A DNA stretch of 35,738 bases, taken from a virus. The translations under genes were made by a program, and so were the position numbers. Positions 16,725 to 23,590 of the stretch are shown here, in pieces. Under the pieces are notes generated by a model. It had not been told where the DNA came from. It was given only the letters and a program-made list of their open reading frames with translations, and did not search any database. Location of the stretch: the IMG/VR virus record IMGVR_UViG_3300017739_000039, positions 1-35,738 of that record; one strand, given 5' to 3'. Numbering within the stretch: position 1 is the stretch's first letter; each line of letters starts with the position of its first letter.

Positions 16725-17054
16725 ATGAGTAAAGCAAGAGACTTAGCCAATCTACTGTCTACAGGAGGTGTCCTGAACGATGGTGTTATAAGTGTATCAG
16801 AAATTGAAAGTGTTACTGCTACTGCGACAGAGTTAAACCTTATGGATGGTGTCACTGCAACTACTGCAGAGCTTAATCATGTTGATGGTGTGACATCTAA
16901 TGTTCAAACTCAAATCAATGCAAAGGCAGCAACTGCTAGTCCTACATTTACTGGAACTGTAACTGCTCCTACTGTAAATGCTACAACTGATCTGACTGTA
17001 AACTCTGTATCTGTTACAACAGAAACCGAATTAAGAAAATCTTTCTTACTATAA
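16725..17054 (+). CDS. mini tail-fibre protein with TAAELN repeats
   Basis: 109 residues. The start MSKARDLANLLSTGGVLND is typical of marine phage fibre proteins. Two or so units of the TAAELNxxDGV repeat follow (VTATATELNLMDGV, VTATTAELNHVDGV), then VTSNVQTQINAK and a short beta tail. The order repeat-VTSN(I/V)QTQ(L/I)N matches the C-terminal end of the long fibre at 12139, so this looks like a shortened paralogue or a detached fibre segment. It may trimerise with, or adapt, the flanking cysteine-rich proteins. The gene is intact, with GAGGAATAG as ribosome binding site. Confidence 0.75.
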   Translation: MSKARDLANLLSTGGVLNDGVISVSEIESVTATATELNLMDGVTATTAELNHVDGVTSNVQTQINAKAATASPTFTGTVTAPTVNATTDLTVNSVSVTTETELRKSFLL

Positions 17055-17069
17055 AAATGGAATATTGAC

Positions 17070-17420
17070 ATGGCTTTTACTTACTCTCTATTAACAGAAA
17101 TAACACAGATAGCTGCAAGTGCAGGTGCAGTGTATACTAATCCTTCTAGTAAAACTACCTTTATAAGGTCTATTATACTTCATAATGCAAACTCTTCTGC
17201 AGAAGCTGTAGTTCTTTATAATGTTCCAGATAACGGTGGTTCAGTAGGTACAGCAGCTATAGCTAATCAATTTTATAAAGCAAGTGTTGCAGCAGAGAGT
17301 ACTGTAATAATTGAGTTTGCTACACCTGGTGTTGTTTTAGAAGATGTAAACGACACAATACAGGCAAGTACAACTACTGCTAGTAAAGTGACTATACAAA
17401 TTATGGGAGCAACTGAATAA
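17070..17420 (+). CDS. small beta-rich virion-associated protein
   Basis: 116 residues, no cysteine, mostly predicted beta strands (KTTFIRSIILHNANSSAEAV, STVIIEFATPGVVLEDVND, SKVTIQIMGATE). Small proteins with the FIRSIILHNAN...VVLY pattern occur in phage tail-fibre regions and look like a beta-sandwich trimerisation or attachment domain. It lies in the fibre transcript and its TAA overlaps the next ATG (TAATG), coupling it to the large cysteine-rich protein. A partner role for that protein is inference. Confidence 0.68.
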   Translation: MAFTYSLLTEITQIAASAGAVYTNPSSKTTFIRSIILHNANSSAEAVVLYNVPDNGGSVGTAAIANQFYKASVAAESTVIIEFATPGVVLEDVNDTIQASTTTASKVTIQIMGATE

Positions 17421-19858
17421 TGGGTATAACAGTTTTTCCACCAAGTACAAGTTCAGGGAGTAGTGGTGGCTCTGAAAAACCTTACAAGTGTATTCCTGCT
17501 TGTGGTGCAGTAGCTGCAGGTGATTTAGTCTCTTTAACTCCAGGAGAATGTGTAGTTCGTTCTTCAGTTAAAGGAGCAGACCAAGACGAAATGGCTTGTT
17601 TCTGTAATGGTAATGGTTCACAAAATGTTACATTAGGAGCATGGAATGTAGTAGTTCCTTTCTTGTGTGCAAATAATTGCTATGCACAAGTAACATTACA
17701 TAATGGTGAAAAATGTACAGATGGCTTTGCAGAGTGTTGTTGGAGATGCCCTTGTATTTTAGTTAATGCTGTTACAGTAAACTCTGATCAAAGCACTACT
17801 TGCTGTACAATATATAGTTGTTGTATTCTTTTAGGAACAGCAAGTTGGCAGTGTTATAATAGTGCAGGTGAATGTTGCTGTGCTCAATTACAATTCTGCT
17901 CTGCACCCATTGTTCTTCCTTCTTGTTCAGGTCATAAGTCAGCAATATTTTTACCTTGTAATAAACAGTTTTTAAAGTGTAATTCAAATTGTTGTATATG
18001 TGATATTTATCAACAAGAAATTTGGTTGTGTTATAATACAACTTCAAATGTAGTATCAGTCATCTGTAGTTGTTGTAATATTGAAGGTCTTAGTGCAACT
18101 GCTACTAACTTCTGTAAATGTGATAAGTTTTATTATTTTGTTAGTAATGACAGAAAATATTTAGTTGGACAAAAAGCAAGAGGATATCCAAGTAGTGCAG
18201 GAGATTCAGGTCTTAAAAAAGAATACATTGTAAAATGTGTAAATGATAACTCTTACTTAGGTATTACTGCTGCAACAGTTACAGGTTTCAATCCTTGCTC
18301 TGTTTGGTGTAGTACTTGCTGTACTCAATTTTCACCTAGTTTTTCTTTTGGTGCTTTTGGATGGGCCCCATTTAGTCAAGGACAAGATGGATGGATGCTT
18401 GGTAGATTTGTTGTAGACAAGAACCCTCAAACAGGTTCTTGTTGTTGTTTCTTTACAAAAACATGGGCTATTAAACCTACTGCTGATTGTGCAATAACAA
18501 TGTCAGCAAATATTCTTTGTGACGTAGATGGTAGTTGTAACTTGGTAACTTCAAGAACAGGCTACTACGCAATTAAAGAAGCTAAACAAGCATCTTGTAG
18601 ATTTACAACTCAAAGTAATACTGCTTGTCTGATAGGAGTTGGAAGAGTATGGGATGAAGGTGACTGTGTTAAAAAAGTTTCTCTCCCTACGTTTCATCCT
18701 TGCACTGGTTGCTGTAGAGTAGTTGCAGGTCTTGCTTGTTTTTGCATAGATGGAAGCTGTAATATTCAGTTTATGGGAGGGCAAAGTTGTGATGCCAATG
18801 ATGGTCAAGTTTGTTGCACTTGTAGTCAGGCTTGCAAACCACTTGCTAATGGCTACTATATTGATTCTAATGACTTCACTTGTAAATTCTATGCATGTAG
18901 TCAAATAGGGCATGGTTGTGATTTATCTGCTGTGCCATGTTTAAAAGGAGGTCAGTATGGTGGAACTCTGTCTTGTAGTGCTGATAGCTTTTTATATTAC
19001 AACTCTTATCCTACCTGTATACAACAAGGTAGATATAGAACTGCGTTACCCCACCAGTACATACATGGAAGTGGAACAGGCTATGACTATAGTCGTGACG
19101 CATTAGAGTGTGCTAAACTTCCTGAAGGTGGTACTGGTTGTCAGTCACTTGTTGAAGGAACTGATGGTCAAGATTACAAGTCTGCTTCAGAGTACAAACT
19201 TTGTGCTTGTACAACTTGTTGGAATTTAAATTGTAATGCTTTATTTACTAAAATTTTAGATGGAATTTGTGCAGGTAATAGAAACCCTGCAGATCACTTC
19301 TTTCATCCTGGAAGTTGTTGTTTAGCTTTTTCAGGTGGTTTCTTTCCACTAGGTACTAGTTCAACAGCCTTTATTGCTGCTCAAGGACCATCTGGGCAAT
19401 TTAACCAATGGTGTAGATGTTGCGTAATTAGTGTAAGGGCGTGGAGTCAAGTTTTTCATAAAGATGTTAAAGCCTCTACGATGGGTAGAACTTATGGTAT
19501 TGCTCAAAATACTGCAGCAAATGGAGAAATAGTATGTGTTGCAGTACAGGGTAATATTGATAAATCCCCATTTACTTGCACACAATTAGCTGCTAGATAT
19601 ACTGCTTCTGGTCCTGTTGCTCTGTGTGGAGGAGTATGCTGTGGTCAGCTTACAGGTTTTATAGCATGTAAGTGTACTGATAAACATACTAAGGGATCTG
19701 GTGCTCCACATGCTTGTTACTTTCGTGGGTTTGAACAAGGTGGTTGTTGCACTAATTGTCAAGTAAGACATGCTTATATTACACCTTACTATGATGCTAC
19801 AGAAGAACATTTAGTAGGAAAAATTTCAACTAGGAATGATGATTTAGAAAACATATAG
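17420..19858 (+). CDS. extremely cysteine-rich tail-region protein 2 (87 Cys in 812 aa)
   Basis: 87 cysteines in 812 residues (10.7%), spread from residue 24 to about 783, with about 14 CC or CCC clusters (ECCC, SCCC, CTCCTQ-like) and many CxC. The N-terminus is a short segment and Ser/Gly linker, then CIPACGAVAAGDLVSLTPGE, which resembles the usual phage fibre opening (xGAIAAGDxVxLxxDG) with cysteines inserted at other residues. Cys codons are mostly TGT. Strand-like blocks alternate Cys with hydrophobic residues. No known domain is identified. A receptor-binding or particle-surface role is inferred from its place as the last gene of the fibre block. The frame is real: 812 codons are uninterrupted, coupled by TAATG to the gene before. 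Confidence 0.82.
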   Translation: MGITVFPPSTSSGSSGGSEKPYKCIPACGAVAAGDLVSLTPGECVVRSSVKGADQDEMACFCNGNGSQNVTLGAWNVVVPFLCANNCYAQVTLHNGEKCTDGFAECCWRCPCILVNAVTVNSDQSTTCCTIYSCCILLGTASWQCYNSAGECCCAQLQFCSAPIVLPSCSGHKSAIFLPCNKQFLKCNSNCCICDIYQQEIWLCYNTTSNVVSVICSCCNIEGLSATATNFCKCDKFYYFVSNDRKYLVGQKARGYPSSAGDSGLKKEYIVKCVNDNSYLGITAATVTGFNPCSVWCSTCCTQFSPSFSFGAFGWAPFSQGQDGWMLGRFVVDKNPQTGSCCCFFTKTWAIKPTADCAITMSANILCDVDGSCNLVTSRTGYYAIKEAKQASCRFTTQSNTACLIGVGRVWDEGDCVKKVSLPTFHPCTGCCRVVAGLACFCIDGSCNIQFMGGQSCDANDGQVCCTCSQACKPLANGYYIDSNDFTCKFYACSQIGHGCDLSAVPCLKGGQYGGTLSCSADSFLYYNSYPTCIQQGRYRTALPHQYIHGSGTGYDYSRDALECAKLPEGGTGCQSLVEGTDGQDYKSASEYKLCACTTCWNLNCNALFTKILDGICAGNRNPADHFFHPGSCCLAFSGGFFPLGTSSTAFIAAQGPSGQFNQWCRCCVISVRAWSQVFHKDVKASTMGRTYGIAQNTAANGEIVCVAVQGNIDKSPFTCTQLAARYTASGPVALCGGVCCGQLTGFIACKCTDKHTKGSGAPHACYFRGFEQGGCCTNCQVRHAYITPYYDATEEHLVGKISTRNDDLENI

Positions 19859-19859
19859 T

Positions 19860-19888
19860 TTGACTATACCCTCTAACTAAAGTACAAT
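19860..19888 (+). promoter_or_regulatory. sigma70-type promoter of the sugar cassette
   Basis: TTGACT (19860-19865) and TACAAT (19883-19888) have a 17-base spacer, each box 5 of 6 to consensus. It begins two bases after the stop of the last fibre gene. The leader that follows contains a small hairpin (ACCC-TTCAT-GGGT, 19896-19908) and a TAA run. This would let the cassette be transcribed separately from the late structural genes, possibly earlier in infection. Confidence 0.6.
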
Positions 19889-19934
19889 AACGAGCACCCT
19901 TCATGGGTAATAATAATAATAAGAAAGAAGACTC

Positions 19935-20861
19935 GTGAAAAAACTATTTTTTATTGATGGGGGAGCAGGTCGTGCTATTGCATCTATACCTGCTTTCCTA
20001 AAGTATGCAAAGAAACATGATGACTTTGGTATACTAGTGCATGGATGGGATTCTCTGTACTGGGGTATTCCTGAACTACAAGACAAAGTTTTTAACCCTG
20101 AACAAAAAGGTATCTTTGATCAAGTAGTAAAAAATGCTGAAGAACTTGTATCTCCTGAACCATATCGAGTACCAGGATACTTTAAACAAGAGTTATCTTT
20201 AGCAGAAGCATTTGATGTTTTAATAAATAACACAGATGATCATTCTGATCTACAGTCTCCTATTATTAAAACAAACAAAGTAGAAGAAGTAAACGCAGCT
20301 AAATTAATTTTAGATGCTAAGGCTCAACAGCAAAAAGATAAGACTATTGTTATTCAGCCTTTTGGTAGATCAATGCAACGAACTGAAATAGATGCAGTTA
20401 TTGATGAATCATCAAGGTCACTAGACTCAGAGGTATACTTAAAACTAGTTAAGAAACTGGCTACAAAGTACAACCTAGTATTAATGGCAGAGCAACCTTT
20501 TCACTCTGACGTAGATACCTACACAATTAAACCTAATGCTGATCTAAGATTGTGGGCAGCATTTATTGATGCAGCAGATTACTTTGTTGGAGTAGACTCT
20601 GTTGGACAACATATGGCAAGGGCGTTAGATAAACCTGGCACAGTTATTATTGGGTCAACCTTTGCAGTAAATACTTCATATCCAAACTATTTTAATATTT
20701 GGGAAAGGAAAGTTCAGAAAAAGTATTCACCTATTCGTATCTCAGGTCTTGAGGGTCACTTGGCAGATAGACTTAATGAGAAGACTATGGAACTCACTGA
20801 CGAAGAAGTAAATCAGTTGTACCAAAGTATTACTAAAGATATAGAAAAAAAGGTGAAGTAA
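19935..20861 (+). CDS. GT9-type (heptosyltransferase-like) glycosyltransferase
   Basis: 308 residues. Two Rossmann-like halves are expected for a GT-B fold. The C-terminal half contains IVIQPFGRS (near 145) and DAADYFVGVDSVGQHMARAL (near 211-230), close to the family 9 signature A..FIGVDSG..H.A.AL.kP, ending in GTVIIGST. Family 9 enzymes transfer heptose from ADP-heptose in the cytoplasm, usually to lipopolysaccharide core and occasionally to protein serine. The N-terminus FFIDGGAGRAIASIPA fits a donor-site glycine-rich loop. GTG start with a weak AGAAAGAAGA site. Its neighbours encode ADP-heptose synthesis, which strongly suggests the donor. The acceptor is unknown. Confidence 0.78.
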   Translation: MKKLFFIDGGAGRAIASIPAFLKYAKKHDDFGILVHGWDSLYWGIPELQDKVFNPEQKGIFDQVVKNAEELVSPEPYRVPGYFKQELSLAEAFDVLINNTDDHSDLQSPIIKTNKVEEVNAAKLILDAKAQQQKDKTIVIQPFGRSMQRTEIDAVIDESSRSLDSEVYLKLVKKLATKYNLVLMAEQPFHSDVDTYTIKPNADLRLWAAFIDAADYFVGVDSVGQHMARALDKPGTVIIGSTFAVNTSYPNYFNIWERKVQKKYSPIRISGLEGHLADRLNEKTMELTDEEVNQLYQSITKDIEKKVK

Positions 20862-20862
20862 T

Positions 20863-22566
20863 ATGAACATCCTAGCTATTAACCCAGGTCACAATGGTTC
20901 TGCTGCTTTACTAGTAGATGGCGAACTAAAGTTTTATATTGAAGAGGAACGTCTATCTCGTAACAAGTATGATGGCAACCCTTTTGCAGGAATAATGGAA
21001 GCACTAAAGTATGGTGTAGACATCCTTGTTCTTGGTGGTACTTCAGAACATTTTCCACAGTTACCTTGGACAGGTGAAGATCCTTACTCTGGTTTTTTAC
21101 GTAAGTTTAATCGTAACCTTCAAGTTATAAATCTAGGTCATGCACATCATTTAGGTCATGCAGCAGGAGCTTTTTATAACTCTGGTTTTGACGAAGCTGC
21201 AGCAGTTATTGTTGATGGCTCTGGCACTCACAGACAAATTGATATTAACGGTGACTATAAAAACTCAGGTTTTGAAACAGAGTCTATATATAAGTGTGAC
21301 TATGAAGAGGGTATAAAAGAAGTCTTCACTTCTTATGGGGGTAACTACGATACCCAACGTGTTAGTAACGAAAACATAGAGATGGATAGTGCTATTACAG
21401 TAGTAAAGGCATACGAAGCTGTCTCAGAGTATCTTGGTTTTGGTTTTATTGAAGCAGGTAAAACTATGGGTCTTGCACCCTATGGTAAGTACGATGAAAT
21501 GATTCCTAGTCTGTTTTATAATAGTAGGGGAAACAAGAATGTATTTATCCCTAATTATCCTGCAGGTGCTCACATTGATCACACTCGTCACCCTTACTTA
21601 ACCTTAACAGAAAATCCTAAAGATTGGCACAAAGATCCTAGTAAGGTAACAGATGCTGCAAAGAATCTAGCTTGGGCTGTACAAGATGAGACACAAACAC
21701 TTGTTGGTGATCTAATACAAAAAGCAGTTGATAAGACAGGACAAACAAACATTGTTATTGCAGGAGGTTATGGATTAAACTGTGTAGCAAACTACTACTA
21801 CAAGAAACGTTTTCCTGACCTTAACATTTATGTTGATCCTATCTCTCATGATGGTGGTACATCTATTGGTCTAGCACAAATAGTCCATTACACAGAGACA
21901 AAAGAAAAAACAAAACGTCCACTAAATACTTTGTACCTTGGTCCTGAACGTAAAGAAAACTACGATCTAGAAGAATACGAAACAAAAAATGTTACTGCTG
22001 CTGATGTAGCTAAGTTAATTGCAGATAAAAACATTGTTACTTTGTTTCAAGGCAGATCAGAAGCAGGACCAAGAGCACTAGGAAATCGTTCTATACTCTA
22101 TGATCCTACAGACCCTAAAGGCAAGGACACAGTAAACAAGGTTAAAGGTCGTGAATGGTTTAGACCATTTGCAGGATCAATGCTCAAGGAATACTTTGAG
22201 GAATGGTTTGATACATACGGTATGGAAGAGACACCATTCATGATGTATGCAATGGACTTCAAGACTGAGAAGCATGGTGAAGTTCCTGCTATCACGCACG
22301 TAGATGGTACATGTCGTATTCAAACTGTAACTAGAGAGCAGAACGAGTCTTACTACGATTTGATTGAAGAGTTTCGTAAGATTACTGGTGTACCTATTTT
22401 GTTTAATACAAGTTTTAACCTAGCAGGTCAGCCACTTGTAGAAACATTAGAGGATGCACTATATACAATGAAGAACTGTGATATTGAGTATCTATATTTA
22501 CCTGACGTAGGTAAACTTGTTATGGTAACTTCTGAGCAAACTGAAGAAGATTCTCAAAAACCTTAG
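20863..22566 (+). CDS. O-carbamoyltransferase, NodU/TobZ/CmcH family
   Basis: 567 residues, full length for the family. The N-terminal ASKHA/Kae1-like domain starts MNILAINPGHNGSAALLVDG, has metal-binding HHLGH (95-99) and VDGSG (Asp118), and continues with GKTMGLAPYG and HDGGTSIG. The C-terminal YrdC-like half carries GRSEAGPRALGNRSI near residue 397. These enzymes make carbamoyl adenylate from carbamoyl phosphate and ATP and carbamoylate a hydroxyl, for example on Nod factors, tobramycin, or heptose of Pseudomonas LPS core (WapO). Here the heptose neighbours suggest a heptosyl glycan as substrate, an inference. It starts one base after the glycosyltransferase stop. Its 3' end overlaps the opposite-strand phosphatase by 47 bases. 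Confidence 0.9.
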   Translation: MNILAINPGHNGSAALLVDGELKFYIEEERLSRNKYDGNPFAGIMEALKYGVDILVLGGTSEHFPQLPWTGEDPYSGFLRKFNRNLQVINLGHAHHLGHAAGAFYNSGFDEAAAVIVDGSGTHRQIDINGDYKNSGFETESIYKCDYEEGIKEVFTSYGGNYDTQRVSNENIEMDSAITVVKAYEAVSEYLGFGFIEAGKTMGLAPYGKYDEMIPSLFYNSRGNKNVFIPNYPAGAHIDHTRHPYLTLTENPKDWHKDPSKVTDAAKNLAWAVQDETQTLVGDLIQKAVDKTGQTNIVIAGGYGLNCVANYYYKKRFPDLNIYVDPISHDGGTSIGLAQIVHYTETKEKTKRPLNTLYLGPERKENYDLEEYETKNVTAADVAKLIADKNIVTLFQGRSEAGPRALGNRSILYDPTDPKGKDTVNKVKGREWFRPFAGSMLKEYFEEWFDTYGMEETPFMMYAMDFKTEKHGEVPAITHVDGTCRIQTVTREQNESYYDLIEEFRKITGVPILFNTSFNLAGQPLVETLEDALYTMKNCDIEYLYLPDVGKLVMVTSEQTEEDSQKP

Positions 22567-23164
22567 TCTTCTTTCTTAGTTTCTCTTTCGAGAACTTCTG
22601 AAGATCTTTTTCAGTAGCTACCCCATGACCAGTACGTACTAAGATTGGGGTAGCACCAATACGTTCTGCAGCTTTAAGGTCTGTAATCTTGTCACCTACA
22701 AAAAACCCTCTATCTTTAAATCTGTACTTATTATTAAATAATTCTTTTTCTGCTCTGTGAAACATACCTATATTAGGTTTAGCAAAGCAATCACATTTAA
22801 GTGAAGATTCAGAATAAAACAAACCATCAATGGAGTAGACACCTGCATTACCAAAGACTTGCATCATACGTTGATGGACAGCTTCTACTTGGTCATGTGT
22901 CTGCTCTTTTTTTATAATACCACCCTGATTGGTTAGTATAACTAGTTTATATCCTTTGAGTCTAATCATACGAATAGCTTCAAGAGATCCTGGGATAACT
23001 TCCCAATCATCAGGATCAGAGATGTAACCTTTATCTATATTAATTACACCATCTCGATCTAGACCAACAATTGACTTAGGAAATACTTTAGGCCAATCGT
23101 CAGGAACATTTTGCTGTTGAATCTGTTGTGGGTCTTGTTCTATTATATGTTTAAATCTAGACAT
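22520..23164 (-). CDS. gmhB: D-glycero-D-manno-heptose 1,7-bisphosphate 7-phosphatase (GmhB-like, HAD)
   Basis: 214 residues, HAD superfamily. Motif I is GLDRDGVIN (Asp36, Asp38), motif II LTNQGG (77-82), motif III Lys129 in AKPNIGM, motif IV VGDKITDLKAA (Asp158, Asp162). The order and spacing match GmhB/HisB-N phosphatases, which remove the 7-phosphate from heptose 1,7-bisphosphate. The GmhB zinc loop is incomplete: the CDC half is present (Cys124, Cys126) but the preceding CxH is replaced by SES and the loop is shortened. An N-terminal extension of about 30 residues is Gln-rich. It is the only - strand gene in the cassette. It has a near-perfect promoter 7 bases from its ATG and no Shine-Dalgarno, so it is probably translated from a leaderless mRNA. 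Confidence 0.85.
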   Translation of the reverse strand: MSRFKHIIEQDPQQIQQQNVPDDWPKVFPKSIVGLDRDGVINIDKGYISDPDDWEVIPGSLEAIRMIRLKGYKLVILTNQGGIIKKEQTHDQVEAVHQRMMQVFGNAGVYSIDGLFYSESSLKCDCFAKPNIGMFHRAEKELFNNKYRFKDRGFFVGDKITDLKAAERIGATPILVRTGHGVATEKDLQKFSKEKLRKKTKVFENLLQFAQKLP

Positions 23165-23170
23165 GGTGTA

Positions 23171-23199
23171 ATTTTAAGTATGAAGAAGATATTTGTCAA
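23171..23199 (-). promoter_or_regulatory. consensus promoter for the inverted gmhB gene (leaderless)
   Basis: On the - strand, TTGACA (23199-23194) and TAAAAT (23176-23171) are separated by exactly 17 bases. Six bases (TACACC) lie between the -10 box and the ATG at 23164, so transcription should start at or next to the start codon. The -35 lies inside the divergent nucleotidyltransferase gene. Confidence 0.65.
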
Positions 23200-23590
23200 T
23201 GGAGCATTTGATGTAGTGCATTCAGGACACCTTGATCTACTTGATTTTGCTAGAGGTTTAGGCACTCATCTTCTCGTAGCTATTGACACAGATAGGCGTA
23301 TTGAGTATAACAAGGGAAAAGAAAGACCTTTCAATAAACTCAAGAATAGAAAACATTTAATTAGTTCGTTGAAATCTGTTACAAGTGTAGTAACGTTTGA
23401 CACAGACAATGATCTTCTTGCGATTCTTCAGAGGTATAAACCAGATGTAATGGTAAAAGGTTCTGACTGGAGGGGAAAAGAAATTATAGGGGAGGAGTAC
23501 TGTAAAGAGGTAGTCTTCTATGAAAGAGTCAACAAAGAGTCAAGCACCAAAATCCTTAAAAGTTTTGTTGATAGGAGACAGTTGTTATGA
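23180..23590 (+). CDS. hldE-C (rfaE2-like): D-glycero-beta-D-manno-heptose 1-phosphate adenylyltransferase (HldE C-domain-like)
   Basis: 136 residues equal to one nucleotidyltransferase domain. The N-terminus MKKIFVNGAFDVVHSGHLDL contains the GxFDxxHxGH signature (HSGH at 14-17). It continues FARGLGTHLLVAID, PDVMVKGSDWRGKEIIG and SSTKILKS, which line up well with the C-terminal half of HldE (VKGGDYKPEEIAG and CSTTNIIKK in E. coli). It would couple heptose 1-phosphate with ATP to give ADP-heptose. The start at 23180 is chosen over an in-frame ATG at 23111 because it gives the canonical N-terminus; the longer form would run through the divergent gmhB start. It overlaps the kinase gene by 71 bases. 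Confidence 0.88.
   Translation: MKKIFVNGAFDVVHSGHLDLLDFARGLGTHLLVAIDTDRRIEYNKGKERPFNKLKNRKHLISSLKSVTSVVTFDTDNDLLAILQRYKPDVMVKGSDWRGKEIIGEEYCKEVVFYERVNKESSTKILKSFVDRRQLL

Noticed and set aside
17796-18047. - strand frame rich in Tyr/Asn opposite the cysteine-rich gene
   Set aside because: TGT/TAT-rich sequence read backwards yields low-complexity frames; no start signal and wholly inside a strong + strand gene.
15142-19858. Cysteine richness as a frameshift or wrong-frame artefact
   Set aside because: Both frames are long, uninterrupted, joined to neighbours by normal junctions, and begin like ordinary phage fibre proteins; the other frames are full of stops.
15142-19858. Diversity-generating retroelement targeting the tail proteins
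   Set aside because: No reverse transcriptase or template/variable repeat pair was seen in the window.
23111-23179. Upstream start for the heptose nucleotidyltransferase
   Set aside because: The extension is antisense to the gmhB N-terminus and hydrophobic; homologous domains start at the MKKIFVNGAFD equivalent.
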